From Erythrobacter neustonensis (GTDB lineage Bacteria; Pseudomonadota; Alphaproteobacteria; Sphingomonadales; Sphingomonadaceae): DNA of 64,000 bases. The notes beneath the pieces are model-generated. The model did not search any database, was not told the DNA's origin, and was given only the letters and a program-made list of their open reading frames with translations. Within the stretch, counting starts at the first letter, position 1; every line of letters begins with the position of its first letter. Both the position numbers and the translations under genes were made by a program. The stretch spans positions 1,302,001 to 1,366,000 of the forward strand of contig NZ_CP016033.1 of NCBI RefSeq assembly GCF_001663175.1, written 5' to 3'. Of the stretch, positions 51,387 through 60,434 are shown piece by piece.

Positions 51387-53135
51387 ATGATGAAGGGCAT
51401 GCAAAACATTCTGGCCGCAGGCGCTGCGCTTGTTGCTGTTGCGCTGACGGCGCCCGCTCTGGCCGAGGACGGGCCGAGCATGGACCAGCTGATGAACGAC
51501 GCCGCCACCACCGGCGATGTGCTCACCTACGGCATCGGGCCGCAGCAGCAGCGCTTCAGCCCGCTGGCTGCAATCAATACCGAAAACGTCGCGCGGATGG
51601 TGCCCGCCTTTGCTGCATCGCTTGGCGGCGAAAAGCAGCGCGGGCAGGAATCGCAGCCGATCGTCTATGACGGGGTGATCTATGTCACCGGATCATACTC
51701 GCGCCTGTTCGCCTTCGATGCGCGCAATGGCGAGAAGCTGTGGGAATATAACCACCGCTTGCCCGATGGCATCATGCCCTGCTGCGATGTGGTCAACCGG
51801 GGGGCGGCGATCCATGGCGACAAGGTGATCTTCGCCACGCTCGATGCGCGGCTCGTCGCCTTGAACCGCAAGACTGGCAAGGTGATCTGGAACAAAATGA
51901 CCGCCGACTACAAGGCGGGCTATTCTGCCACGGCAGCGCCGATCATCGTCAAGAATCTCGTCATCACCGGCAATTCGGGCGGCGAATTTGGCGCGGTGGG
52001 CGAAGTGCAGGCGCGCAATGTCGACACGGGCGAGCTGGTCTGGACCCGGCCCGTGATCGAGGGCCACATGGGCACCTTGAACGGCAAGGACAACGGCCTC
52101 ACCGGCAAGATCAATGCCACCTGGCAGGGCGACATGTGGAAGACCGGTGGCGGGGCGACCTGGCTGGGCGGCACCTATGATCCTGACACCAACCTCGTCT
52201 TCTTCGGCACCGGCAACCCGGCCCCGTGGAACAGCCACCTGCGCCCCGGCGACAACCTCTACACCGCTTCGACCGTGGCGATCGACCCCGATACGGGCGT
52301 GATCAAGTGGCACTATCAGACCACGCCCAATGATGGCTGGGACTTTGACGGGGTCAATGAATTTATCCCCTTCGACGGCACCTTCGGCGGCAAGAAGATG
52401 AAGCTGGGCGCCAAGGCGGATCGCAACGGGTATTTCTATGTGCTCGACCGCACCAACGGGAGGCTTTTGAACGCCACGCCCTTCGTGATGCAGCCCAACT
52501 GGGCGAGCAAGATCGACCTCAAGACCGGGAGGCCCGTCTATAATGCCGAAAACCGCCCCGGCGCGCCGGGCACGGCGGAAAAGGGCAAGCCGGTATTTGC
52601 CACGCCGAGCTTCCTCGGCGGCAAGAACTGGATGCCGATGGCCTATTCGCCCGACACCGAGATGTTCTACGTCCCTTCCAACGACTGGGGCATGGACATC
52701 TGGAACGAACCCATCGCCTACAAGAAGGGCGCGGCCTATCTGGGCGCGGGCTTCACCATCAAGCCGATTGCCGAGGATCACATCGGCGCGCTGCGCGCGG
52801 TTGACCCCAAGACCGGCAAGATCATGTGGGAATACAAGAACAAGGCCCCGCTGTGGGGCGGCGTGCTGACGACCCGCGGCAATCTGGTCTTCACGGGCAC
52901 GCCCGAAGGTTACCTCAAGGCCTTCGACGCCAAGACCGGCAAGGAGCTGTGGAAGTTCCAGACCGGGTCAGGCGTGGTCGGATCGCCCGTCACCTGGGAA
53001 CAGGACGGCGAGCAATATGTCGCGGTCATGTCCGGCTGGGGCGGTGCGGTGCCGCTGTGGGGCGGGGAGGTTGCCAAGACCTTCAAGGAGATCAGTCAGG
53101 GCGGGTCGCTCTGGGTGTTCAAGCTGCCCAAGTAA
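51387..53135 (+). CDS. PQQ-dependent alcohol dehydrogenase, predicted lanthanide type
   Basis: A 582-residue periplasmic quinoprotein (signal peptide about 1-25) with an eight-bladed propeller. The adjacent Cys pair (Cys 132-133 in [10 protein letters not shown]) that caps PQQ is present. The catalytic Asp 319 lies in [12 protein letters not shown] and is followed by Asp 321. In characterised enzymes this second Asp marks lanthanide-dependent types (XoxF, PedH), while calcium enzymes have Ala or Ser there. There is no C-terminal haem domain, so electrons must go to a separate cytochrome (PedF). ATG 51387 (or 51390) follows GAGGAGGG. The gene ends in a strong terminator. Confidence 0.93.
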   Translation: MMKGMQNILAAGAALVAVALTAPALAEDGPSMDQLMNDAATTGDVLTYGIGPQQQRFSPLAAINTENVARMVPAFAASLGGEKQRGQESQPIVYDGVIYVTGSYSRLFAFDARNGEKLWEYNHRLPDGIMPCCDVVNRGAAIHGDKVIFATLDARLVALNRKTGKVIWNKMTADYKAGYSATAAPIIVKNLVITGNSGGEFGAVGEVQARNVDTGELVWTRPVIEGHMGTLNGKDNGLTGKINATWQGDMWKTGGGATWLGGTYDPDTNLVFFGTGNPAPWNSHLRPGDNLYTASTVAIDPDTGVIKWHYQTTPNDGWDFDGVNEFIPFDGTFGGKKMKLGAKADRNGYFYVLDRTNGRLLNATPFVMQPNWASKIDLKTGRPVYNAENRPGAPGTAEKGKPVFATPSFLGGKNWMPMAYSPDTEMFYVPSNDWGMDIWNEPIAYKKGAAYLGAGFTIKPIAEDHIGALRAVDPKTGKIMWEYKNKAPLWGGVLTTRGNLVFTGTPEGYLKAFDAKTGKELWKFQTGSGVVGSPVTWEQDGEQYVAVMSGWGGAVPLWGGEVAKTFKEISQGGSLWVFKLPK

Positions 53136-53146
53136 GCAGGCACAGG

Positions 53147-53183
53147 GACGGGCGGAGCCACGGCGCTCCGCCCGTCTTTTTCT
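53147..53183 (+). terminator. Intrinsic terminator after the quinoprotein dehydrogenase gene
   Basis: A perfect 12-bp GC-rich stem (GACGGGCGGAGC / GCTCCGCCCGTC) with a 6-nt loop is followed by five T. It lies 12 nt after the stop and separates the dehydrogenase from the response-regulator gene. Confidence 0.9.
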
Positions 53184-53211
53184 TTGCCGTGAGCCGCGCT
53201 AGGACACCGCC

Positions 53212-53865
53212 ATGACCGACGCACCGCCGCTTGAAAGCGTTCTCATCGTCGATGATCACGGGTTGATCCGCGATGGCCTGCGCGCGATCCTGTCGTCTGC
53301 CTTTCCCGCCTGCGCCATTGCCGAAGCGGGCAGTTTTGCCGAGGCGCTGGGCCAGCTTGAAGCCGGGCCCGATCCCGATCTGGTCTTGCTCGATCTCAAT
53401 ATTCCCGATGCATCCCGGTTTTCCGCGCTCGAACAGCTGCGCGCCGATTTTCCGAGCCTGCCGGTGGTGATGGTCTCGGGCTCCTATGACCGCGTCACCG
53501 TGCGCGATGCGCTGGCCGCGGGCGCGGCGGGGTTCCTGCCCAAGACCTTGGACCGCGCGACGATCCTCGATGCAATTCAGCAGGTGATGCTTGGCGAAAT
53601 CTATGTCCCCGGCGAACTGCAAAGCGATCCGGCCGCCGATGAAGAGGACGAGAAGATCCGCAAGCTGATCGACAGCCTCACTCCGCAGCAGCGCGTGGTG
53701 CTGGGCCATGTCGTGGCCGGGCGGCTCAACAAGCAGATCGCGCATGAACTTGATATCTCGATGACGACCGTGAAGGCGCATGTTTCGGCAATCCTGTGCA
53801 AATTGAACGTGTTCAGCCGCACACAGGCGGTGATCCTTGCCAACCGGATTGGCTTTGACGGCTGA
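53212..53865 (+). CDS. LuxR/NarL-family response regulator (AgmR/ExaE-like)
   Basis: A 217-residue two-domain regulator. The receiver domain has the phospho-Asp in LVLLDLNIPD (about residue 61) with acidic pair DDH near the N terminus. The C-terminal LuxR HTH reads LTPQQRVVLGHVVAGRLNKQIAHELDISMTTVKAHVSAIL. By context it matches AgmR/ErbR/PedR1, which activate PQQ ethanol oxidation in pseudomonads. It is the best candidate to bind the island motif. It converges on the hybrid kinase gene with no gap. Confidence 0.88.
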   Translation: MTDAPPLESVLIVDDHGLIRDGLRAILSSAFPACAIAEAGSFAEALGQLEAGPDPDLVLLDLNIPDASRFSALEQLRADFPSLPVVMVSGSYDRVTVRDALAAGAAGFLPKTLDRATILDAIQQVMLGEIYVPGELQSDPAADEEDEKIRKLIDSLTPQQRVVLGHVVAGRLNKQIAHELDISMTTVKAHVSAILCKLNVFSRTQAVILANRIGFDG

Positions 53866-56064
53866 TTAGCTCGCCGCCGCAATCCGGCGCAGCAGCGCGC
53901 GCAGCTGAGCAGGTTTCACCGGCTTGGTCAGCACCGGCAGCCCTGCCGCAGCAAGCTGGCCCCGCACATCCTCGCTGCGGTCGGCGGTGATGATCGCGGC
54001 AGGCAGATCGCCGCCGTGCAGCGCCCGCACTCGCGCCACCGCCTGATCGCCGGTGAGATCATCGGCGAGGTGATAATCGGCCAGGATCAGCGATAGCCCT
54101 GCGGCGGCCGCAGCGCGCACATCGGGGTGATCTGGCCCGACGGCGGTGATGGCGGCATGGCCCCAGTTTTCCAGCAGGGCGCGCATTCCGGCAAGGATCG
54201 TCTCGTCATTGTCGATCACGAGGATCGCCCCGCCGCCTTGCGCAGGCTTGCTCCGGCGCGGCCCGGGCGGGGCGGTGGCAGCCTCGCGCGCTTCGGCGAT
54301 GGGCAGTGTGATCGCAAAGGTCGATCCGCGGCCCGGCACCGATTCCAGCGTCACGCCGTGCCCAAGCTTTGCACAGCTGCGCCGCACGATCGCAAGGCCG
54401 AGGCCGTGGCCGGGGATATTGCGGGTCGCATCGAGCCTGCGGAACTCCTCGAAGACCACGCGCTGTTCATGCGCGGCGATGCCGGGGCCGGTGTCGGTCA
54501 CGGCGACCGTCACCCGCCCGCCATCGGCCTGCGCGGTCACGGTGACGCTGCCTTCGGCGGTGTAGCGGATCGCGTTGGAGACAAGGTTTTGCAGCACCCG
54601 TCTGAGCATCTGCACATCGCTGGACACGAACAGGCCGGTTTCGGGCACGGCAAAGGCCAGCCCGCGTGACCTGGCCAGCGGCGCAAATTCCACCTTCAGC
54701 GCCGACAGGATCCGGTCGAGCGATATGGCGCGCACCTCAGGCTGGATGGCGCCGGCATCGAGCCGCGAAATCTCGAACAGGCTTTCGAGCATGTCCTCGA
54801 CCGAATCGAGCGCGATCCCCGCCTGTCCCACCAGCCCGCGGGTACTGGCCGCCAGCCGCTTTTCATGGAGCGCCGAGACAAACAGCCGCGCCGCATTGAG
54901 CGGTTGCAGCAGATCGTGGCTGGCTGCGGCAAGGAAGCGGGTCTTGGACTGGTTGGCCTGCTCGGCCTCGTCCTTGGCATCGGCGAGCTGGCGGTTGACC
55001 TCGACCAGTTCGGCGGTGCGTTCGCGCACGGCGCGTTCGAGCGTTTCGGCGACCTCGGTCATGCTCTTCTGGAAGCGGATGCGATCGGTCACGTCGTCGA
55101 AGGCAAAGGCCATGCCGCCGGTCGCCAGCGTGACCGAGCGGATCACGAAATTGCGGCTGCCCAGCATGCAATCGGTCGAGATGCGCGGGCCCCGGCCCTC
55201 GCGCCATTCGACCGCCTGCGGCCGGTCGAGCTGGCATTGTTCAACGCAATGCGCGACGAAATCCGCATGCGTGCCGACATGGGCGGCAATATCGCGGCCC
55301 ACGCGCAGCATGTTGGCAAATTCGTCGTTCCAGGCCTGCAATTGCTGGTTCGGCCCGAACAGGCAGGCGCCTTCGGACAGGGTATCGAGCGTCGATTGCA
55401 GGGCAAGGTTGCGTTCGGCGAGTTCGCGCGCGCGCTGGCGGGCGTCCTCGGCCTTGACGCTGGTGATGTCGGTGTAGATGCCGACCGTCCCGCCTTCCGA
55501 CGTGCGCAGCTCGTTGATCTGGAGCCAGCGCCCGTCGGCCAGCAGTTGCACATGCGCGCCGGCATCATTGTGGCGGGCGAGGCGTTCCTGTTTCCAGCGT
55601 TCGGGCGAAACCAGCGATCCCAGCGTGCTGCCGTGTCGGGCCAGCAGATCGACCAGTTCGACAAAGGTCGGCTGCCGGGCGACGATGTCGCGAAATTCGG
55701 GCCAGATATCGAGGAAGGCGGTGTTGCACATCACCAGCCGGTCTTCGGCGTTGAACAGGGCAAACCCGTCCGACAGCGATTCAATCGCATCGCGCAGCCG
55801 CGCGCGGGCGGCGTCGGCATCATGGTGCGCGGCTTCGATCTGGGCGTTGATCGTGGCGAGCTTGCCCATCGCTTCTTCAAGCTCGGCGGTGCGCGCGCGG
55901 ACCATGGCTTCGAGCGTGAGCGCGTTTTCGAACATCGAAAAGGCCCCGGCGTGAAGGTCGCTTGACCGTTCCACCCGGTCCATCAGCGCGGCGTTGATCG
56001 CTTCGAGTTTGCGGACCTGCTCTTTCAGCCGCGCGACTTCGTCCGCTGCGATGGCGGTCGCCAT
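53866..56064 (-). CDS. Hybrid sensor histidine kinase with PAS modules (ErcS'/NahK-like)
   Basis: A 732-residue soluble hybrid kinase: N-terminal coiled coil (about 5-95), two PAS modules (about 95-205 and 215-330), HisKA with the phospho-acceptor in LAAASHDLLQPLNAARLF, HATPase_c with N box (NAIRYTAEG), DTGPGI and GLGLAIV, and a C-terminal receiver with acceptor Asp in LILADYHL. The HDLLQPLNAA style is that of NahK/ErcS' kinases near ethanol-oxidation genes in Pseudomonas. There is no membrane segment. Its ATG overlaps the FIST gene stop, so both are one operon. Confidence 0.9.
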   Translation of the reverse strand: MATAIAADEVARLKEQVRKLEAINAALMDRVERSSDLHAGAFSMFENALTLEAMVRARTAELEEAMGKLATINAQIEAAHHDADAARARLRDAIESLSDGFALFNAEDRLVMCNTAFLDIWPEFRDIVARQPTFVELVDLLARHGSTLGSLVSPERWKQERLARHNDAGAHVQLLADGRWLQINELRTSEGGTVGIYTDITSVKAEDARQRARELAERNLALQSTLDTLSEGACLFGPNQQLQAWNDEFANMLRVGRDIAAHVGTHADFVAHCVEQCQLDRPQAVEWREGRGPRISTDCMLGSRNFVIRSVTLATGGMAFAFDDVTDRIRFQKSMTEVAETLERAVRERTAELVEVNRQLADAKDEAEQANQSKTRFLAAASHDLLQPLNAARLFVSALHEKRLAASTRGLVGQAGIALDSVEDMLESLFEISRLDAGAIQPEVRAISLDRILSALKVEFAPLARSRGLAFAVPETGLFVSSDVQMLRRVLQNLVSNAIRYTAEGSVTVTAQADGGRVTVAVTDTGPGIAAHEQRVVFEEFRRLDATRNIPGHGLGLAIVRRSCAKLGHGVTLESVPGRGSTFAITLPIAEAREAATAPPGPRRSKPAQGGGAILVIDNDETILAGMRALLENWGHAAITAVGPDHPDVRAAAAAGLSLILADYHLADDLTGDQAVARVRALHGGDLPAAIITADRSEDVRGQLAAAGLPVLTKPVKPAQLRALLRRIAAAS

Positions 56065-57257
56065 CAGCGGCCGATCATCAGACAGCTGAAGGTCTGGTTG
56101 AGGTGCGCGGCGCGAAACTGTTCGCCATAGGTGTTGAAGCCCGTCACGCGGTTGGCGGCGTAGAGGTCGGACACGGTGCGGGTGATCTGGCGGGTTTCGG
56201 CATCGATGCGGTTGAGCACGCAGTCAAAACCGAGCATGTGATCGACCTCGCCCATCTCGGCCCGCACCCGGTCAAAGAAAGCCCGCATCCGCGCCAGCCG
56301 GTCCACGGGCTCGCCCACCGACAGCACGATCCCCCTATCGACCGCGCCATAGAAGGTGAGGCTGCCGTCGGGGTTGGCGGTCTGCACCGCGCGGACATGA
56401 TAAGTGCCGCCAGCGCGCACCATCGGCGGGTGAGCGGCGAAAAAGGCGGTGTCAAGCGTCGCCTCCGGCACGCCAGCCAGGCGGCGGTATTCGTCAGCGG
56501 CGGGCGCGGCGTTGATTTCGTGGACGATGCGCTGTTCCGGATCAGCAGCGGTCACGACCATGCGGACGGGGCCGGGTTCATAGAAGCATTCCGAATAGAC
56601 CTGCATCGGCTGCGCGCTGGTGAGCAGCACGATGGCCGCCGTGCCCGATCGGAACGCGCCGTCGCACAGCACGCCGGTTTCGCTGAACAGGAGATCATCG
56701 CCGCTCGACCCGCCGATCAGCGGAATATCGCCGAGTGCGTCCTGCACCGTCATGGTCAGCAATTCCTCGCGGTGCGAGAGGCCATCGACAAGGAACAGCG
56801 CGACCTGGCTCGCATCCGGGCCGAGGAAACGCGCTTCGTGGCGGGCATTGGCGGCAAGATGGCGCACCTGCGCCTGCGCGTCCTCGCGGTCGAAACCGTC
56901 GATGTCGGTGACGTGCAGCACCCGGAAGGTAAAGCTGCCCTCGGGAAAGCCCATGAAGACGAGGCTGTCGGCGTCATAACCGCGCCCGGTGATTTCGCCG
57001 GCGCTGGTGCACCCGGCAAGCGGGATGTGGCCCAGATGCTCCCCGATGGCAGCGGCCAGCGCTTCGCGCGGGTAGGTGCTGGAACAGAAGATCACGCCGC
57101 CGGCCAGCGCCCGCCCGTCGATCGCGCGGGCAATGTCCGCCACAGCCTCAACCGGACAGGCGGCATGCGAACTTGCCACGACAAGACCGCCTGCCGCCGA
57201 AGGGCGCGGTGCGTGCACAGGTCTCTCCCAAGTTTCCCACGAAGGCCGAGCCTTCAT
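56064..57257 (-). CDS. FIST-domain sensory protein
   Basis: A 397-residue soluble protein with FIST N (about 20-215; GVIFCSSTYPREAL, GCTSAGEITGRGYD, IGGSSGDDL) and FIST C (about 220-385; YSECFYEPGPVRMVVTAADPEQRIVHEINAAPAADEYRRL and FNTYGEQF near the end). FIST proteins are thought to sense small ligands and pass the signal to a kinase. It overlaps the hybrid kinase gene by one base and is the likely input partner. ATG 57257 is preferred over an upstream start. Confidence 0.88.
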   Translation of the reverse strand: MKARPSWETWERPVHAPRPSAAGGLVVASSHAACPVEAVADIARAIDGRALAGGVIFCSSTYPREALAAAIGEHLGHIPLAGCTSAGEITGRGYDADSLVFMGFPEGSFTFRVLHVTDIDGFDREDAQAQVRHLAANARHEARFLGPDASQVALFLVDGLSHREELLTMTVQDALGDIPLIGGSSGDDLLFSETGVLCDGAFRSGTAAIVLLTSAQPMQVYSECFYEPGPVRMVVTAADPEQRIVHEINAAPAADEYRRLAGVPEATLDTAFFAAHPPMVRAGGTYHVRAVQTANPDGSLTFYGAVDRGIVLSVGEPVDRLARMRAFFDRVRAEMGEVDHMLGFDCVLNRIDAETRQITRTVSDLYAANRVTGFNTYGEQFRAAHLNQTFSCLMIGR

Positions 57258-57301
57258 CCCTAACCCATATTGTTGGAGATTCCCCGGCCCGGCAAGCACT
57301 T

Positions 57302-57706
57302 TCAGGCGCCCGTCAGCGGTGCGGGCGCAGCGTCCAGCGCGGCGGCCTCGGCATCAGTGAAGACTCGGGAACGGGTGACGAAGCGTACGCCCTCGGGCGC
57401 CTCAAGGCTCATTCCCGATCCGCGCCCCGGCACGACATCGATGATGACCTGAGTGTGCTGCCAGTATTCGAACTGGCGCGCCCCGATCCACACCGGGGTA
57501 TCCTCTGCAATATGGCCAAGCAGCACGTCCTGCGAGCCCACCTTGAACTCGCCTCGGACAAAGCACATCGGCGCAGACCCGTCGCAGCACCCGCCCGATT
57601 GGTGGAACATCAGCAGGCCGTGGGCAGCGGCAAGGCGGGCGATCCAGCCCTCGGCCTCGGGCGTGGCAAGGATGCGGGGCGGAGGCGGCGGGGTATGATC
57701 AGACAT
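57302..57706 (-). CDS. DUF779 family protein
   Basis: A 134-residue cytosolic protein with the DUF779 signature: HGLLMFHQSGGCCDGSAPMCF, then DVLLGHIAEDTPVWIGARQFEYWQHTQVIIDVVPGRGSGMSLEAPEG. The three Cys could bind a metal or be redox-active. The family is commonly found next to acetaldehyde dehydrogenase, as here; function unknown. ATG at 57706 is preferred. Confidence 0.9.
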   Translation of the reverse strand: MSDHTPPPPPRILATPEAEGWIARLAAAHGLLMFHQSGGCCDGSAPMCFVRGEFKVGSQDVLLGHIAEDTPVWIGARQFEYWQHTQVIIDVVPGRGSGMSLEAPEGVRFVTRSRVFTDAEAAALDAAPAPLTGA

Positions 57707-57738
57707 GGAGGTTCTCTCCGGCAAGCAAGCGACAAAGC

Positions 57739-57821
57739 GGGGCGGAGGGCCATGTCAGGCCGTCCGCCCCGTGGGACACCGGAACCGCTTCGGTGGGAGA
57801 GAGAGCGGGAGGCGGTTCCGG
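57739..57821 (-). other. Two hairpins between aldehyde dehydrogenase and DUF779 genes
   Basis: One stem pairs GGGGCGGA (57739-57746) with TCCGCCCC (57763-57770). A second is a perfect 10-bp repeat CCGGAACCGC (57779-57788) / GCGGTTCCGG (57812-57821). Neither has a U tract in the direction of transcription; they may tune the ratio of the two products. Confidence 0.55.
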
Positions 57822-57830
57822 CCAATCGGC

Positions 57831-59351
57831 TCAGAAGAAGCCCAGCGCCTTGGGGCTGTAGCTGACGAGCAGATTCTTGGTCTGCTGGTAGTGCTCCAGC
57901 ATCATCCGGTGGTTCTCGCGCCCGATGCCGGACTGCTTATAGCCGCCGAACGCCGCGTGGGCGGGGTAGGCATGGTAGCAGTTGGTCCAGACCCGGCCCG
58001 CCTCGATCGCGCGGCCGAAGCGGTAGCAGGTGTTGGCATCGCGGCTCCACACCCCGGCGCCAAGGCCGTAGAGGGTGTCATTGGCGATGCTGAGGGCTTC
58101 CGCGTCATCCTTGAAGGTGGTCACCGACAGCACGGGGCCGAAGATTTCCTCTTGAAAGATGCGCATCTTGTTGTGGCCTTCCAGAACGGTCGGCTTGACG
58201 TAATAGCCTTCGGACAGCTCGCCTTCGTGGATGTGGCGGCTGCCGCCGGTCAGCACCTTTGCGCCTTCGCCCTTGCCGATCTCGATATAGCTGAGGATCT
58301 TTTCCAGCTGATCGTTCGAAGCCTGCGCGCCGATCATGGTGTCGAAATCGAGCGGGCTGCCCAGCTTGATCGCGTTCACCCGGGCAATCGCCTTTTCCAT
58401 GAAGCGGTCATAGATCGATTCGTGGATCAGCGCGCGGCTTGGGCAGGTGCAGACCTCGCCCTGATTGAGCGCGAACATGGCGAAGCCTTCGAGCGCCTTG
58501 TCGAGGTAATCGTCATCCTCGCGCATCACGTCGGCAAAGAAGATGTTGGGGCTCTTGCCGCCCAGTTCGAGGGTGCAGGGGATGAGGTTTTCGCTCGCAT
58601 ATTGCATGATCAGCCGCCCGGTGGTGGTCTCCCCGGTAAACGCGATCTTGGCGATCCGCGGGCTGGTGGCGAGCGGCTTGCCCGCTTCGATGCCGAAGCC
58701 GTTGACGACGTTGACGACACCTTCGGGCAGCAAATCGCCGATCACCTCCATGAGTGCCATGATGCTCATGGGGGTCTGTTCGGCAGGCTTCAGCACCACG
58801 CAATTGCCGGCGGCGAGTGCCGGGGCAAGCTTCCACACCGCCATCAGTAGCGGGAAGTTCCAGGGAATGATCTGCCCGACCACGCCCAGCGGCTCGTGAA
58901 AGTGGTAGGCGATGGTGTCGTGATCGATCTCGGAAATGCCACCTTCCTGCGCGCGCAGGCACCCGGCGAAATAGCGGAAGTGATCAACGGCGAGCGGCAG
59001 GTCGGCAGCGGTGGTTTCGCGGATCGGCTTGCCGTTGTCGATTGTTTCGACCAGCGCCAGCATATCGAGATTGTCCTCAATGCGCTGGGCGATGCGGTTG
59101 AGGATGTTGCTGCGCTCGGTGGTCGAGGTGCGGCCCCAGGCGCCCTTCGCCTTGTGCGCGGCATCGAGTGCAAGCTCGATATCCTCGGCGCTGCCACGCG
59201 CCACCTGACACACCCGCTTGCCGTTCACGGGCGAGATATTGTCGAAATACTGACCCTTGACCGGCGCGGTCCAGCGGCCGCCGATGAAGTTGTCATACTT
59301 GGCCTTGATCAGGGTTTTGCCTTCGAATTTACTAAGGGCCTGTTCAAGCAT
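57831..59351 (-). CDS. NAD-dependent aldehyde dehydrogenase (ExaC/acetaldehyde type)
   Basis: A 506-residue ALDH. Landmarks: [50 protein letters not shown] with the catalytic Glu, and [17 protein letters not shown] with the nucleophilic Cys. It would oxidise the aldehyde made by the quinoprotein dehydrogenase to the acid in the cytoplasm. ATG 59351 gives the standard N terminus ([12 protein letters not shown]). An island motif lies 66 bp upstream. It leads the operon ALDH - DUF779 - FIST - hybrid kinase. Confidence 0.94.
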   Translation of the reverse strand: MLEQALSKFEGKTLIKAKYDNFIGGRWTAPVKGQYFDNISPVNGKRVCQVARGSAEDIELALDAAHKAKGAWGRTSTTERSNILNRIAQRIEDNLDMLALVETIDNGKPIRETTAADLPLAVDHFRYFAGCLRAQEGGISEIDHDTIAYHFHEPLGVVGQIIPWNFPLLMAVWKLAPALAAGNCVVLKPAEQTPMSIMALMEVIGDLLPEGVVNVVNGFGIEAGKPLATSPRIAKIAFTGETTTGRLIMQYASENLIPCTLELGGKSPNIFFADVMREDDDYLDKALEGFAMFALNQGEVCTCPSRALIHESIYDRFMEKAIARVNAIKLGSPLDFDTMIGAQASNDQLEKILSYIEIGKGEGAKVLTGGSRHIHEGELSEGYYVKPTVLEGHNKMRIFQEEIFGPVLSVTTFKDDAEALSIANDTLYGLGAGVWSRDANTCYRFGRAIEAGRVWTNCYHAYPAHAAFGGYKQSGIGRENHRMMLEHYQQTKNLLVSYSPKALGFF

Positions 59352-59781
59352 CGTGCTTCTCCTCTCGCCAAGCGGCCGTTGAAGCCCGAATTTGCGCCAG
59401 TCGGCTCGCAAAACCTATTGTACCTTAGGCCGAGATAGATGCTGGCTGCGGTGGCCTGGCTAACCTCATCCTGAACGGCCAGAGCCCAGTTGGTGGTGAC
59501 ATACCCGCCATTGACCGCACGGACGCACTCGGTGCCGGATTATGCAAATCTCATGGTCTGCCGGGCGCTTTGGATGCCAACAAATTCGCTGGCCGAGCGA
59601 ACCTATGCCTTCTTGGCGCGCTCCCGTTTTCGGGAAGTCGCGCTCTGCTGTCAGGCGTCTGGTGTGGGGTCGATACCCGAAGGTCCGCTGTTTTCCAGAA
59701 TGCCGCCAATCAGCCATTCCCCGCCCGCGCCCGCCGGAGGCATCGCTCCGGAACGGGCGTGGAGTGGGGGGCTGCGTCGCT
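59352..59781. other. Gene-free stretch with the aldehyde dehydrogenase promoter
   Basis: A 430-bp region between the aldehyde dehydrogenase start and the msrA stop. Apart from the island motif at 59417-59434 and a small CCGGAG/CTCCGG hairpin at 59734-59751, nothing was recognised. Short frames on both strands have no domain character. Confidence 0.5.
59417..59434 (-). promoter_or_regulatory. PQQ-island dyad motif for the aldehyde dehydrogenase (site D)
   Basis: The minus strand reads CTCGGCCTAAGGTACAAT, with the GTACAAT arm and AAG core of the shared motif. It ends 66 bp before the ATG, matching the cytochrome c gene. CAAATT follows after 22 nt. Confidence 0.55.
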
Positions 59782-60336
59782 TCAGTCCTTCACATATTTC
59801 TGAAAACTCTTGCGCAGCTTCATCAGCTTGGGCGGGATCACTGCGAGGCAATAGGGATTGCTCTGGCCCTGACCGTCCCAGTATTCCTGGTGGTAATCCT
59901 CGGCCGGATACCACTCGGCGGTCTGCGTGCCGCCCGACAGGCCCTCGATCGTGGTCACGGCCTGTTTGCCGTTGTCCGCATTCCAGCGGGCGATCGCGGC
60001 CTTGGCCTCCTCGCCCTGTTCGTCCGACAGCGGGAAGATCGCGCTGCGGTATTGCGTGCCGATATCGCCGCCCTGACGGTTCAACTGCGTCGGATCATGC
60101 GTGCCGAGGAACACGTCGTAGATTTCGGCAAGGCTGATCGCGTGCGGATCGAAGGTCACGCGGATGCCTTCGGCATGGCCGGTGTCGCCCGTGCAGACCT
60201 CCTTGTAGGTGGGGTTCGCCTTGGTGCCACCGATATAGCCGCTTTCGACCTTGGTAACGCCAATGACATCGCGGAACACCGCTTCGGTGCACCAGAAGCA
60301 TCCGCCGGCAATGATCGCGGTTTGAGTGTCGCTCAC
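59782..60336 (-). CDS. msrA: Peptide-methionine (S)-S-oxide reductase
   Basis: A 184-residue MsrA: IIAGGCFWCTEAVFRDV with catalytic Cys 13, ESGYIGG, EGIRVTFDP, FLGTHDPTQLNRQGGDIGTQYRS and the C-terminal YHQEYWDGQGQSNPYC with a resolving Cys. The GTG start at 60336 gives the conserved N terminus and follows a purine-rich AACGGAGA. It is divergent from the exported methyltransferase-like gene. Confidence 0.95.
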   Translation of the reverse strand: MSDTQTAIIAGGCFWCTEAVFRDVIGVTKVESGYIGGTKANPTYKEVCTGDTGHAEGIRVTFDPHAISLAEIYDVFLGTHDPTQLNRQGGDIGTQYRSAIFPLSDEQGEEAKAAIARWNADNGKQAVTTIEGLSGGTQTAEWYPAEDYHQEYWDGQGQSNPYCLAVIPPKLMKLRKSFQKYVKD

Positions 60337-60434
60337 GAGAATTCTCCGTTGGTTTCTGGCTGAGATAGGGTAGCACTGCGCCATTGCCAGCGGTGATCCG
60401 CGCTATTCTTTGCAAACTTCGGGAGAGAACACCC

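Noticed and set aside
59466..59717. A small minus-strand frame as a pqqA-like or regulatory peptide gene
   Set aside because: It has no Glu-x3-Tyr core, no ribosome-binding site and Arg/His-rich random composition.
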